Part shown: positions 34,991 to 42,861 of the stretch, one piece after another
Layout: each line of letters opens with the position of its first letter
Position numbering within the stretch: position 1 is the first letter of the stretch
DNA from: Myroides oncorhynchi
Lineage (GTDB): Bacteria; Bacteroidota; Bacteroidia; Flavobacteriales; Flavobacteriaceae
Direction of reading: 5' to 3'
Length of the DNA stretch: 64,000 nucleotides
NCBI RefSeq assembly: GCF_020905415.1
Contig: NZ_JAJJMP010000001.1
Location: 3,607,501-3,671,500 of the forward strand
Made by a program: the position numbers and the translations under genes
Notes under the pieces: model-generated
The model's database searches: none
The model's input: the letters and a program-made list of their open reading frames with translations, nothing else
Told to the model about the DNA's origin: nothing

Positions 34991-35775
34991 ATCTTAGGAA
35001 AATTAGGCAACTGCTCCTCTGTATTAAACAAAAAGCTTCTAGGACTTGTCCCTGTAAATTCTTTAAACTCTCTTATAAAATGAGATTGATCAAAGTAATC
35101 ACTTTGATAAGTCAGCTCAGTTAGGCTTTTAAAATCAGCTTGACGAAGTAAGTCTAGATTTGACTGAAAGCGAACAATACGAGAGTACACCTTAGGAGCC
35201 ATCCCTACATACTGCTTGATTAAGCGCTCTAGTGTGCGCTCTGATAGATTCATCTCTAGCTGCACCTCTTTAAGTGTTTGACCACGCTGTAACAGCGAAG
35301 TGGCGTAGTTGGCTTTCTCAGCCTTGTGTTTTACCTCTTGTACTAGGTTTAATAAGAACCGAGTTATAATTCCTATCTTCTCTTCTACAGATATAGCATT
35401 GACTAATCGTTCAAAGGTAGGCTCTGTCACGATATCCTCTAAAGGGATATTCAGATTATTAAACAGAAAGGCATCTATACCAAACAAGGTCTTCAAAGCT
35501 GTGGGTTCTAAGTACGCACCTATAATGCGAAAATTGCTATTTATTGTTTGGTTTGTATAGGTGTTAAACTGCCCATAGATATACAGTTGTGGCATAGCTT
35601 GATTATTCCCATCAAAGAATTGGTTCGGTTTATCCTGAAAGATCAAAGCAGGTATCCCATCAGGTATAATCTTAAAGTCCTTAGTCTCTACATTATCAGA
35701 CATATCTTCCAGTACCCAAAAATATCGGACATACCCTTGTAATGGTTTTATTGGAATTATTTCTTGATAGTGCAT
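34981..35775 (-). CDS. AraC-family transcriptional regulator
   Basis: The 264-residue protein has an N-terminal sensing domain of the DUF6597 type (PLQGYVRYFWVLEDMSD, then FKIIPDGIPALIFQ) and two C-terminal AraC helix-turn-helix motifs: LKEVQLEMNLSERTLERLIKQYVGMAPK (about 170-197) and the QSDYFDQSHFIREFKEFTGTSPRSFL signature (about 226-251). The final residues (KINP) and the stop codon are supplied by R1 copy F, so the original C-terminus may have been slightly different. Target genes are unknown; the RidA gene lies downstream beyond the repeat. Confidence 0.88.
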   Translation of the reverse strand: MHYQEIIPIKPLQGYVRYFWVLEDMSDNVETKDFKIIPDGIPALIFQDKPNQFFDGNNQAMPQLYIYGQFNTYTNQTINSNFRIIGAYLEPTALKTLFGIDAFLFNNLNIPLEDIVTEPTFERLVNAISVEEKIGIITRFLLNLVQEVKHKAEKANYATSLLQRGQTLKEVQLEMNLSERTLERLIKQYVGMAPKVYSRIVRFQSNLDLLRQADFKSLTELTYQSDYFDQSHFIREFKEFTGTSPRSFLFNTEEQLPNFPKINP

Positions 35776-35842
35776 CGTTATTATCTTTATCTTATCAAAG
35801 ATAAAACCTTTACCTAAATATCATATTTTCTTAGGTGATTAA

Positions 35843-36013
35843 ATAAATAAAGCCACTGCAAATGCAATGGCTTTATTTCACAACTAATATTTGTGAGAGT
35901 CTAAATCACATAACAAGTCTAGTGTTGGGTAAATCTTGATACAATGAGTTGTGTTTTATTTTATAACAATTAACCGATTAGTTAAAAGGAATTAGTCCTT
36001 TCCTTTTTTCTAA
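35843..36013 (-). ncRNA. candidate small RNA under FNR-like control
   Basis: A promoter-like segment at 36019-36062 faces a 170-base stretch with no open frame (its only minus-strand ATG, at about 35906, is followed at once by TGA). The stretch ends in a strong terminator: AAAGCCA (35849-35855) pairs with TGGCTTT (35868-35874), with TGCA/TGCA inner pairs and a T-rich tail. The AraC-type gene begins 70 bases beyond, so a long leader is an alternative. Internal pairs such as AAGGACTAATTCCTTTT suggest folding. The existence of the RNA is inferred. Confidence 0.5.
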
Positions 36014-36018
36014 TACAA

Positions 36019-36062
36019 CAAAGTACCCTCTTTTAAATCTCAAAAACATTGATATAAGTCAA
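36019..36062 (-). promoter_or_regulatory. FNR-like box and promoter of the candidate small RNA
   Basis: TTGATATAAGTCAA (36049-36062) is a TTGA-N6-TCAA box. On the minus strand TACTTTG (36025-36019) is a -7-like element one base short of consensus. Centre-to-element distance is 36.5 bases, as at the ribB operon. Confidence 0.6.
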
Positions 36063-36070
36063 AAAAATAA

Positions 36071-36092
36071 AGCCACCGCATACGCAGTGGCT
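36071..36092 (-). terminator. terminator after the ABC exporter gene
   Basis: AGCCACCGC and GCAGTGGCT pair with one mismatch around ATAC; the minus transcript continues TTTATTTTTTT. It resembles the hairpin that ends the candidate small RNA 220 bases away. Confidence 0.8.
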
Positions 36093-36122
36093 CTATTACA
36101 CAACCTAATATATATGTTTACT

Positions 36123-37907
36123 TTACTCTTGGTGTAAAGTCTGAGAGATCTTCTCTAAGTTTAAGCTATTAGCCATAGCAGAGAATATCTCATAATATGT
36201 ACTCTTATTCTCATAAAGTTGTTCGTGCTTACCATTTTCCACTACTTTCCCTTTCTCCATCACCACAATATCATTTGCATCAATAATCTGAGAAATACTA
36301 TGCGAAACGATAATGACTGTTCTATTCTCTTTAATAGCATCAAGGCTTTTCTTGATTTGCTCTGTGGCAATCGCATCAAGACTTGCTGTTGGTTCATCTA
36401 AGAAAATAATAGCAGGGTCTTTTAAGAATAGACGAGCAATAGCGATACGCTGTTGTTGTCCACCTGATAATAGGCGTGCATCAGATTCATACCCTTGTGG
36501 CAGATCTGTAATCTGCTCGTGTATATACGCCTTGTTAGCAGCTAACTCCACTTCTTCCATAGTCGCATTAGGATTACCATAACGAATATTCTCAGCGATA
36601 CTCCCTTGGAAGATATGGTTCTTCTGAAGTACAAGACCAATGTGTTTACGAAGTTCCTTCGTATCGTATTCTATCAAGTCCACTCCATCTAAGAATATCT
36701 GTCCTGAAGTCGGAGCGTAAAACTTGTCTAATAGATTAATCACTGTACTTTTACCTGCTCCACTAAGGCCTACTAAAGCAGTAGTCTTATTAGGTTCTAT
36801 CACCATAGATATATCTTTTAAAGCATTGGTACCATTAGGATAATCAAACGAGACGTTCTTAATCTCTATCTTTCCTTTTATCTCTGTAGGTATGTACGTT
36901 CCCGTAATTTCTACTTCGTGCTCTGCTTCTATAATTTCGAAGAAACTCTCTGAGTAGATCATCGCATCATTCACATCGTCATAAATGCGGTGAAGCTGTC
37001 TAATAGGCGCTGTAACGTTATTAAAAAGTAAAACATGAAACATAATGGCTCCTACGGTCATCTCTCCTTTTAAGACAAAGTAAGCTGTCATTAGAATAAT
37101 CACAACTAGACCAAACTGTTCGATAAAACCTTTAATAGCATCAAACAAGAAGCTAGTACGTCTAGTCTGTAATTGATTCTCTGTCATGTCATATTGTATC
37201 TCCTCGTGCTTCTCAGCCTCTAAAGGTTCTCTAACGAAAGACTTAATCACTGTTATTGAGTTGATCAAAGAGATAATACCATTGTTCTTATTCTCTCTAT
37301 AGCTGCGCATCTTTCTTCTAAACCCTTTTAATTTGGTTGCTTGAAGTTGACTCACGTAGAAGTACAAAGGGATCATCGCAGTACTTACCATTCCTACATA
37401 GATATTAGCTGTATAGATAAAAATAAGTGCTACAATAGCATTAGCAAACAAAGGCAAAATATCAATAAAGAAGTTTTGTATCAACCTTGTAATACTTCCT
37501 ACTCCTTGATCTACGCGAGTCTGTAACTTCCCACTGTCATTCTCGTCAGAGGTATAAAACGCCATACGATAAGTCAACATCCTAGTTACGATTAACTGTG
37601 ATATATCTCTAGAGACATAGATACGCAATTTCTCCCCAAAGAACTTCTGTCCAAACTGTATAAAGGCATTCACTATCTCCTTTACGATCAGTACCACACT
37701 ACTAAATAGTAGCATCTTATACCCCCATGCCAAATCCTTTACCCCACTGACTACATCATTTAGGGTATCGACCATATGGCGAATAATTAAGGCATTTACC
37801 TGTACTGCAAAAGAACCTATTGCGGTTAGAACTAGCGTCCCTACTATCAGCTTCTTATAAGGCATCACAAAAGGCTTAATCTGTCTAAGTATCTTTATTA
37901 AATTCAT
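36123..37907 (-). CDS. ABC transporter, fused permease and ATPase (MsbA-like exporter)
   Basis: The 594-residue half-transporter has an N-terminal six-helix transmembrane domain (about residues 18-305) and a C-terminal ATPase: Walker A GLSGAGKST near 385, LSGGQQQRIAIARL signature near 489, Walker B AIIFLDEPTAS, and the switch histidine in IIVSHS. It works as a homodimer exporting lipids, peptides or drugs; the substrate is unknown. Its promoter carries an FNR-like box at the class II distance, and TATCTTTG ends four bases before the ATG, giving a nearly leaderless transcript. Confidence 0.9.
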   Translation of the reverse strand: MNLIKILRQIKPFVMPYKKLIVGTLVLTAIGSFAVQVNALIIRHMVDTLNDVVSGVKDLAWGYKMLLFSSVVLIVKEIVNAFIQFGQKFFGEKLRIYVSRDISQLIVTRMLTYRMAFYTSDENDSGKLQTRVDQGVGSITRLIQNFFIDILPLFANAIVALIFIYTANIYVGMVSTAMIPLYFYVSQLQATKLKGFRRKMRSYRENKNNGIISLINSITVIKSFVREPLEAEKHEEIQYDMTENQLQTRRTSFLFDAIKGFIEQFGLVVIILMTAYFVLKGEMTVGAIMFHVLLFNNVTAPIRQLHRIYDDVNDAMIYSESFFEIIEAEHEVEITGTYIPTEIKGKIEIKNVSFDYPNGTNALKDISMVIEPNKTTALVGLSGAGKSTVINLLDKFYAPTSGQIFLDGVDLIEYDTKELRKHIGLVLQKNHIFQGSIAENIRYGNPNATMEEVELAANKAYIHEQITDLPQGYESDARLLSGGQQQRIAIARLFLKDPAIIFLDEPTASLDAIATEQIKKSLDAIKENRTVIIVSHSISQIIDANDIVVMEKGKVVENGKHEQLYENKSTYYEIFSAMANSLNLEKISQTLHQE

Positions 37908-37911
37908 AGTG

Positions 37912-37956
37912 CAAAGATAAGAACTGTTCTAAATAGAAAGTATTGATATAGGTCAA
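37912..37956 (-). promoter_or_regulatory. FNR-like box and promoter of the ABC exporter
   Basis: TTGATATAGGTCAA (37943-37956) is the third TTGA-N6-TCAA box. TATCTTTG (37919-37912, minus) is a perfect -7 element; box centre to its end is 37.5 bases. The predicted start is at or next to the ATG (37907), which puts the box near -42, the class II activator position. Confidence 0.7.
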
Positions 37957-37993
37957 AAAAAGTAGAGGAGATTTATTTATACACGGTTACTAC

Positions 37994-38023
37994 GCTACGC
38001 AAAGTCAGGAGACCTTGCGTAGC
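37994..38023. other. strong GC-rich hairpin
   Basis: GCTACGCAA and TTGCGTAGC pair perfectly over nine bases, with GTC/GAC inner pairing. It is unusually GC-rich for this region. It lies downstream of the GNAT-Nudix gene and upstream of the exporter promoter. There is no T-run, so it may be a bidirectional block, processing site or small repeat. Confidence 0.5.
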
Positions 38024-38123
38024 CCTATTAAGTTTATTCTATCACTTCTCTAACTATACTGTTTACTAATCTTCTCTTCAAGATGTATACACCCCAAATA
38101 TAAACAGAACAAAGACATCCATT

Positions 38124-38984
38124 TTACCCTTTACTAATCACCTCATACATCATTAGTACACCAGGCACCTGTATCTCTTCTTTTCTATACTCCTCTAGGC
38201 TAAAGTACCTCACATCACCTATCTCACTAGTAGCTTTAATTGCCTCACCGTTTAGCTGATAGATATAGCAGTCCTGTTGCATCATGATATTGAGCTTCTC
38301 CCCATATGCAGGCGCAGTGATATGACATAAATAAGCTAGTCGATTAGGGTCTAATGATACGCTCAGCTCTTCTTCTACCTCTCTAATCAACGCTGCCTGA
38401 CTATCCTCCCCCTTATCTATCTTACCACCAGGTAGATACCACGCCTTCTTATTATTACTATAAGCCAGTAGCAGTTTACCCTTATCTACAATCACAAGAC
38501 CTGCTGTATCTAGATTTTTCCAATTCTGTTCTACTACAGTTAGATGATATATATTCATCATACGTCCAGGCACATTTGTCAAAATTTGCTTGATAAGCTC
38601 CCCACCCATCTTCTCGTAGAACAAATTAGCATTAGGCTCAGCATATACCTCTATATATTTGTATCCTTTCTCTTTGGCCTTCACTTTTATAGCAGAAATG
38701 ATAATACTCCCATATCCCTTATTAATATATTCAGGTAAGAGCCAGAAGTGTTCTAAACGCACATAAGCCCTTTTATCTCGAAGTTCAAAGAATCCAATAT
38801 ACTCATTGTCTAAAAAGCACTTTACTAATTCCCCATTTCTAAAGTTGATAGCTGTGATGGTTAAGTCATCCGTCCACTTTAAGAGATACTCCTCACTGTA
38901 TCCCCAATATTTTTTAGAGATTAAAGCTGTATCGGTTAGTAATTGACTATCTATTATCGTTGCGTTTTGATATGTAATACTCAT
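38124..38984 (-). CDS. GNAT acetyltransferase fused to Nudix hydrolase
   Basis: The 286-residue protein has an N-terminal GNAT domain (residues 1-150; FWLLPEYINKGYGSIIISAIKVKAKEKGYKYIEVYAEPNANLFYEKMG holds the acetyl-CoA loop) and a C-terminal Nudix domain from about 158. The Nudix box is visible: GKIDKGEDSQAALIREVEEEL (G-x5-E-x7-RE-V-x-EE). The GNAT half should acetylate an amine; the Nudix half should hydrolyse a nucleoside-diphosphate-type substrate. A fused gene suggests linked roles, but neither substrate is known. Confidence 0.85.
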   Translation of the reverse strand: MSITYQNATIIDSQLLTDTALISKKYWGYSEEYLLKWTDDLTITAINFRNGELVKCFLDNEYIGFFELRDKRAYVRLEHFWLLPEYINKGYGSIIISAIKVKAKEKGYKYIEVYAEPNANLFYEKMGGELIKQILTNVPGRMMNIYHLTVVEQNWKNLDTAGLVIVDKGKLLLAYSNNKKAWYLPGGKIDKGEDSQAALIREVEEELSVSLDPNRLAYLCHITAPAYGEKLNIMMQQDCYIYQLNGEAIKATSEIGDVRYFSLEEYRKEEIQVPGVLMMYEVISKG

Positions 38985-39371
38985 AATATATGGCTTATTA
39001 TAGAAACCAAATGTAGCATTCTAGATGGTAGAAACAAGTTTTCAGATGACTATAATTTGAAATCACTTTAAGACATACTATGATTAAATACTAAAAACCA
39101 ATTAGTTACTATTACAAAAAAATATAAGAATCAATCTAAATAAAGTGCTATAGTAAGGTTATTATTTTCCAGACAAAAGTGCATCTTAACCACTCTAACA
39201 TCTTAATAAGCTACACAATACTATCAACAATATACTAGATAAAACGAATAAACGTTTTAATATAAAAACAGAGTCAAGTCAGTTTATCATAAAAAAACAG
39301 CTGTTTGTCTATAAATAATATAAATCTGTCAATAAGTAGCTTGAAAAAGAAGTCTAACTTAAGAATTTATT

Positions 39372-39379
39372 TAACTTTG
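39372..39379 (+). promoter_or_regulatory. -7 element before the barrel gene; featureless gap 38985-39371
   Basis: TAACTTTG lies 29 bases before the ATG at 39408 and fits the Bacteroidota -7 form; a TTG at the usual distance is not seen. The rest of the 420-bp gap is AT-rich with no gene, repeat or hairpin recognised. Confidence 0.45.
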
Positions 39380-39407
39380 TCTAAACAATAATAAAAATAT
39401 TACTAAA

Positions 39408-40001
39408 ATGAAACACATAGTAAAATTACTTGCTTCTTTTGCTCTTATGTTTGTAGGAGTTTCTACTTATGCACAGTCTCCTTCACCATTTCACGTGGGT
39501 ATCAAGGCCGGTGCTAACTTCACTAATATCTCTTCAGATATAAAGGACTATAGTAGTAAGACTGCTACTGGATATGGTATCGGTGCAATGGCTAGATTAG
39601 ACATCAAAAAAACATACCTTCAAGCAGAGCTTTTCTTCTCTGAAAAAAACTCTAAATTCGAAGGAGAACAAGGTACAATTGATGCAAAAATGAAACAAAT
39701 CGAAATACCTGTAGTAATTGGTCATAAATTTGTAAAACTTCCTATGTTTAGCCTTAGAGGTTTTGCTGGTGCAGTTTATACAAATACTTTCGATGACAAA
39801 TTCACAGGTAAAAGAATAAATGACGCTGTGACATTTGAAAACTTTGATAAGAATAATATTGGATACCGCTTAGGTGCTGGTGTAGATATTCTTAAATTCA
39901 CTGTTGACGTTTCTTATGATGGCGCTTTTAGCAAAACAAATAAAGAGTTAGGTACTAAACCGAACACTTGGATGGTATCTGTAGGGTACTTCTTCCTATA
40001 G
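39408..40001 (+). CDS. outer-membrane beta-barrel protein (porin-like, PorT-type fold)
   Basis: The 197-residue protein has a signal peptide (MKHIVKLLASFALMFVGVSTYAQ) and the pattern of OMP_b-brl_2 barrels: FHVGIKAGANFTNISS at the start, ATGYGIGAMARLDI, KTYLQAELFFSEKNSKF, and a last strand WMVSVGYFFL. Eight transmembrane strands are likely. The family includes PorT, but this is a generic member and no secretion-system neighbours are present. Function unknown. Confidence 0.75.
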   Translation: MKHIVKLLASFALMFVGVSTYAQSPSPFHVGIKAGANFTNISSDIKDYSSKTATGYGIGAMARLDIKKTYLQAELFFSEKNSKFEGEQGTIDAKMKQIEIPVVIGHKFVKLPMFSLRGFAGAVYTNTFDDKFTGKRINDAVTFENFDKNNIGYRLGAGVDILKFTVDVSYDGAFSKTNKELGTKPNTWMVSVGYFFL

Positions 40002-40020
40002 TAGGTTAGATATAATTTGA

Positions 40021-40042
40021 GAGTTGTACGCAAGTGCAACTC
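40021..40042 (+). terminator. terminator after the barrel gene
   Basis: GAGTTG and CAACTC with partly paired inner bases, followed by TTTTTTT. Confidence 0.75.
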
Positions 40043-40094
40043 TTTTTTTATCTAATAATGTTAGATACACTTTAAAATTTGTTATTTTTGTCGA

Positions 40095-40547
40095 ATGCAA
40101 AAGACAATAAACATAGTAAACAAGAGGGCTAAGTTCGAATATGAAATACTAGACAGATATACTGCTGGTATTGTATTGACAGGAACTGAGATAAAGTCTA
40201 TACGTTTAGGTAAAGCTAATATCGCTGAAAGCTTTTGTGAATTTCAAGGTCACGAATTATTTGTTATCAATAGTCAAATAGAAGAATATGCGCATAGTAA
40301 ACACTTTAATCACAAAGCGAAAACAGAGCGAAAACTTCTTTTAAACAAGAAAGAATTAAAATCTCTACTTAAGAGTGTACAGAATAAAGGTTTAACCATT
40401 ATTCCTCTTAGATTATTCTTAAATGATAAAGGTAGAGCTAAACTAGACATTGCTCTATGTCGTGGTAAAAAGGATTATGACAAAAGAGATACGATCAAAG
40501 ACCGCGATAACAAACGCGACCTAGATAGAATTAAGAAAGCATTTTAA
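40095..40547 (+). CDS. smpB: SsrA-binding protein SmpB
   Basis: The 150-residue protein is SmpB, which brings tmRNA to stalled ribosomes for trans-translation. Motifs: NKRAKFEYEILDRYTAGIVLTGTEIKSIRLGKANIAESF at the start, ELFVINSQIEEYAHSKHFNHKAKTERKLLLNKKEL, and the lysine-rich C-terminal tail (GKKDYDKRDTIKDRDNKRDLDR). A TATTTTTG element ends four bases before the ATG, so the transcript would be almost leaderless. The tmRNA gene itself is not in this window. Confidence 0.95.
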   Translation: MQKTINIVNKRAKFEYEILDRYTAGIVLTGTEIKSIRLGKANIAESFCEFQGHELFVINSQIEEYAHSKHFNHKAKTERKLLLNKKELKSLLKSVQNKGLTIIPLRLFLNDKGRAKLDIALCRGKKDYDKRDTIKDRDNKRDLDRIKKAF

Positions 40548-40563
40548 TGATACCCTTTATATA

Positions 40564-40588
40564 AAAAGCATCCCCTAGGGATGCTTTT
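40564..40588. terminator. terminator after smpB
   Basis: AAAAGCATCCC and GGGATGCTTTT form a perfect 11-base stem with loop CTA, followed by further T residues. Confidence 0.85.
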
Positions 40589-40750
40589 TTTGTTTAGTTT
40601 CACACTTACACGATAAAATACTATAAAACCATTACTATCCCACTAACAGATAGAATTATTAGCCTATCCTCTCCTAAAACCATCTTATTCTAAGCACTTT
40701 TTAGGGATACACCACATCTCGAAAATCCTTCTCACTCTTACAAAAAAAAA

Positions 40751-40776
40751 GAGGCTATCTAATGAAAGACAGCCTC
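40751..40776 (-). terminator. terminator after the OmpA-family gene
   Basis: GAGGCTATCT and AGACAGCCTC pair with one mismatch; the minus transcript then runs into TTTTTTTTT. Confidence 0.8.
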
Positions 40777-40798
40777 TTCTAAAAATATTAATTAATGA

Positions 40799-41635
40799 CT
40801 ATTGCTTAGTCATGCTTTTCATTTCTTTCTCGATCATATCATAGAATTGATCGATTTTAGGAAGTAACAAGATTCTTGTTCTTCTGTTTCTTGCTTTGTT
40901 CTCTGGAGTATCGTTCTCTACTAAAGGTACATATTCACCACGTCCAGAAGCTACTAATTGTCCAGGGTTCAATTGGAAATCATTTTGTAAAACCTGTACA
41001 ATAGATACTGCACGTTTAACACTTAAATCCCAGTTATCTCTCATCATAGCGTTCTTAATAGACACATTATCAGTGTGACCTTCTACCATAACTTCAAAGT
41101 CTGGTTTGCTCTTAGCGATAGCAGCTACTTTAGCCAATACACGTTTTGCATCAGGGCTTACTTCATATCCAGCTGTTTTAAATAATAATTTATCAGCAAT
41201 AGAGATATAAACTACTCCTTTTTCTACGTTAACTTGGATATCTGGATCATCAAAACCAACTTCTTTCTTCACACTTCTTACTAAAGCTAAAGTAACAGAG
41301 TCTTTTTTAGTAATAGCATCTTGAAGACGAGTGATCTTAAGATCTTTCTCTTTCATACTCTCCAAAGTTTTCTCTAAGTTCTCAGCTCCTTTAGAAGATA
41401 ACATAGTCATATTACCCATATTACTAAGTAAATCAGAGTTGTTCTTTTTTAAGTGCTCTATTTCACTAGAGAAAGCATTTCTCTCAGCTAAAGCAGAGTT
41501 CAATTTTATTGTACAAGTGTTTAATAAGTCTTGAGTCTCTTTATTTTTAGTCTCTAAGTCCGCTATCTTCTGTTTTGTTCCACAAGATCCAAGAGTTAGA
41601 GCTAATACAGATAATCCTAAAACTACTTTTTTCAT
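40799..41635 (-). CDS. OmpA-family peptidoglycan-binding lipoprotein
   Basis: The 278-residue protein has a lipoprotein signal (MKKVVLGLSVLALTLGSC, Cys at 18), a coiled-coil stretch at about 25-110 (heptad-rich, LETKNKETQDLLN, LESMKEKDLKITRLQDAI) and a C-terminal OmpA domain (about 150-270) with FEVMVEGHTDN, DLSVKRAVSIVQVL and NKARNRRTRILL. It would anchor the outer membrane to peptidoglycan. A long helical spacer ahead of the OmpA domain is typical of Bacteroidota members. Confidence 0.88.
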   Translation of the reverse strand: MKKVVLGLSVLALTLGSCGTKQKIADLETKNKETQDLLNTCTIKLNSALAERNAFSSEIEHLKKNNSDLLSNMGNMTMLSSKGAENLEKTLESMKEKDLKITRLQDAITKKDSVTLALVRSVKKEVGFDDPDIQVNVEKGVVYISIADKLLFKTAGYEVSPDAKRVLAKVAAIAKSKPDFEVMVEGHTDNVSIKNAMMRDNWDLSVKRAVSIVQVLQNDFQLNPGQLVASGRGEYVPLVENDTPENKARNRRTRILLLPKIDQFYDMIEKEMKSMTKQ

Positions 41636-41713
41636 AATTAAAAATGATTGAATTGTTTTGTCAAATATATCAATTAGTACGCAATATAAGAAATAATTAG
41701 CGAACTATTAAGA

Positions 41714-42712
41714 TTAGAATACTCTAATATATGTCTTTTGTTTCTGAATATAATATAATTTCACTATAGATTTAGTGCGATAATAATTACTTACTGGCGT
41801 AATTGATACTTTTCTTTTGAACTTAGAAATTCTCTTATAAAAAGCAAAGTGTGAACGTATAATCGCAAAGCAGTGTTTTGGCTGTAACATTAGCATATAC
41901 CGCACTCCTGCTACACCATCTAGACACAGTCTGATGAAGATAGTAGAGAATTTAGACTCCTTTGGCAAGTTCTTATACAGCGTCAATAAAGAGTTGCGAA
42001 AGTTTAGATATGTTTTCTTAGGACTTTGGTACTGTAAAGTCGCTCCACCTACGTGATATACTTTAGAAAAACCAGTATATTTTATCTTATAACCATTATT
42101 ATGCGCTCTCCAACATAAATCTATCTCTTCTTGATGAGCAAAGTAATCTTCGTCAAGACCTCCTAAAATTTGATACACTTCATTGCGGATAAAAAAGCAA
42201 GCACCAGAAGCCCAAAAGATATCAATGATATCATCATATTGACCTAAATCTTCTTCAATAGTATCAAAGATACGTCCCCTACAGAATGGAAATCCATAAG
42301 AATCTATAAACCCACCTGCTGCACCAGCGTATTCAAAATGTGTCTTTTGTTTGTAGTCTAATATTTTGGGTTGTATAATTGCTACTTTTGGCTGAGTGTC
42401 AAAAATATCCTCTACAGAATCAAGCCAATTTTCTGTTACCTCTATATCAGAATTTAACAATACCAAATAGGGCTCTTTAATATCTTTTAATCCTTCGTTA
42501 TATCCTTTTGCAAATCCATAATTATCATTGTTTTGGATAATTTTAATCTCAGGAAATTCATTGTATAGTACCTCTATAGATTGGTCAGTAGAAGCATTGT
42601 CTATAACATATATATTTGCTTTATCTGAGTACTGTAATACTGAAGGAAGAAATTGTCTTAATAACTGCTCCCCATTCCAGTTTAAAATAGCTACGGCAAA
42701 TTTCTTAGTCAT
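41714..42712 (-). CDS. GT2-family glycosyltransferase
   Basis: The 332-residue protein is a GT-A-fold transferase of the rhamnosyltransferase-like type: VAILNWNGEQLLRQFLPSVLQ at the start, LLNSDIEVTENWLDSVE with the DXD-type nucleotide-sugar site, WASGACFFIRNEVYQILGGLDEDYF, and EEIDLCWRAHNNGYKI. It adds a sugar to a polysaccharide, lipid or protein; donor and acceptor are unknown. It is a single gene between the OmpA-family gene and an HsdR_N gene, outside any sugar cluster. Confidence 0.87.
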   Translation of the reverse strand: MTKKFAVAILNWNGEQLLRQFLPSVLQYSDKANIYVIDNASTDQSIEVLYNEFPEIKIIQNNDNYGFAKGYNEGLKDIKEPYLVLLNSDIEVTENWLDSVEDIFDTQPKVAIIQPKILDYKQKTHFEYAGAAGGFIDSYGFPFCRGRIFDTIEEDLGQYDDIIDIFWASGACFFIRNEVYQILGGLDEDYFAHQEEIDLCWRAHNNGYKIKYTGFSKVYHVGGATLQYQSPKKTYLNFRNSLLTLYKNLPKESKFSTIFIRLCLDGVAGVRYMLMLQPKHCFAIIRSHFAFYKRISKFKRKVSITPVSNYYRTKSIVKLYYIQKQKTYIRVF

Positions 42713-42736
42713 TTTTTTCTATTTTTTATTCTTGTT

Positions 42737-42840
42737 GGGGCGAATTGCAATTCGTCCTTACTAATTGTCCTCTTAAAGAGAAATACTCTTTCACTACTAT
42801 TCCCATCCTTTGGAGGGGTGCCCGATAGGGCTGGGTGGTT
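42737..42840. repeat. GC-rich palindromic intergenic repeats
   Basis: GGGGCGAATTGCAATTCGTC (42737-42756) is a near-perfect palindrome. At 42802-42840, CCCATCC and GGGTGG arms enclose a GGAGGGG block and a GCCC-GATA-GGGC hairpin. Both forms resemble intergenic repeat words I recall from other flavobacterial genomes, and they are far more GC-rich than the surroundings. They lie downstream of both flanking genes' coding parts; a transcription or mRNA-end role is possible. Confidence 0.5.
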
Positions 42841-42861
42841 GTCCATCACATCCTCATACCA

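Noticed and set aside
39408..40001. Gliding or type IX secretion component (PorT)
   Set aside because: The barrel family includes PorT, but this is a generic member with no secretion-system neighbours.
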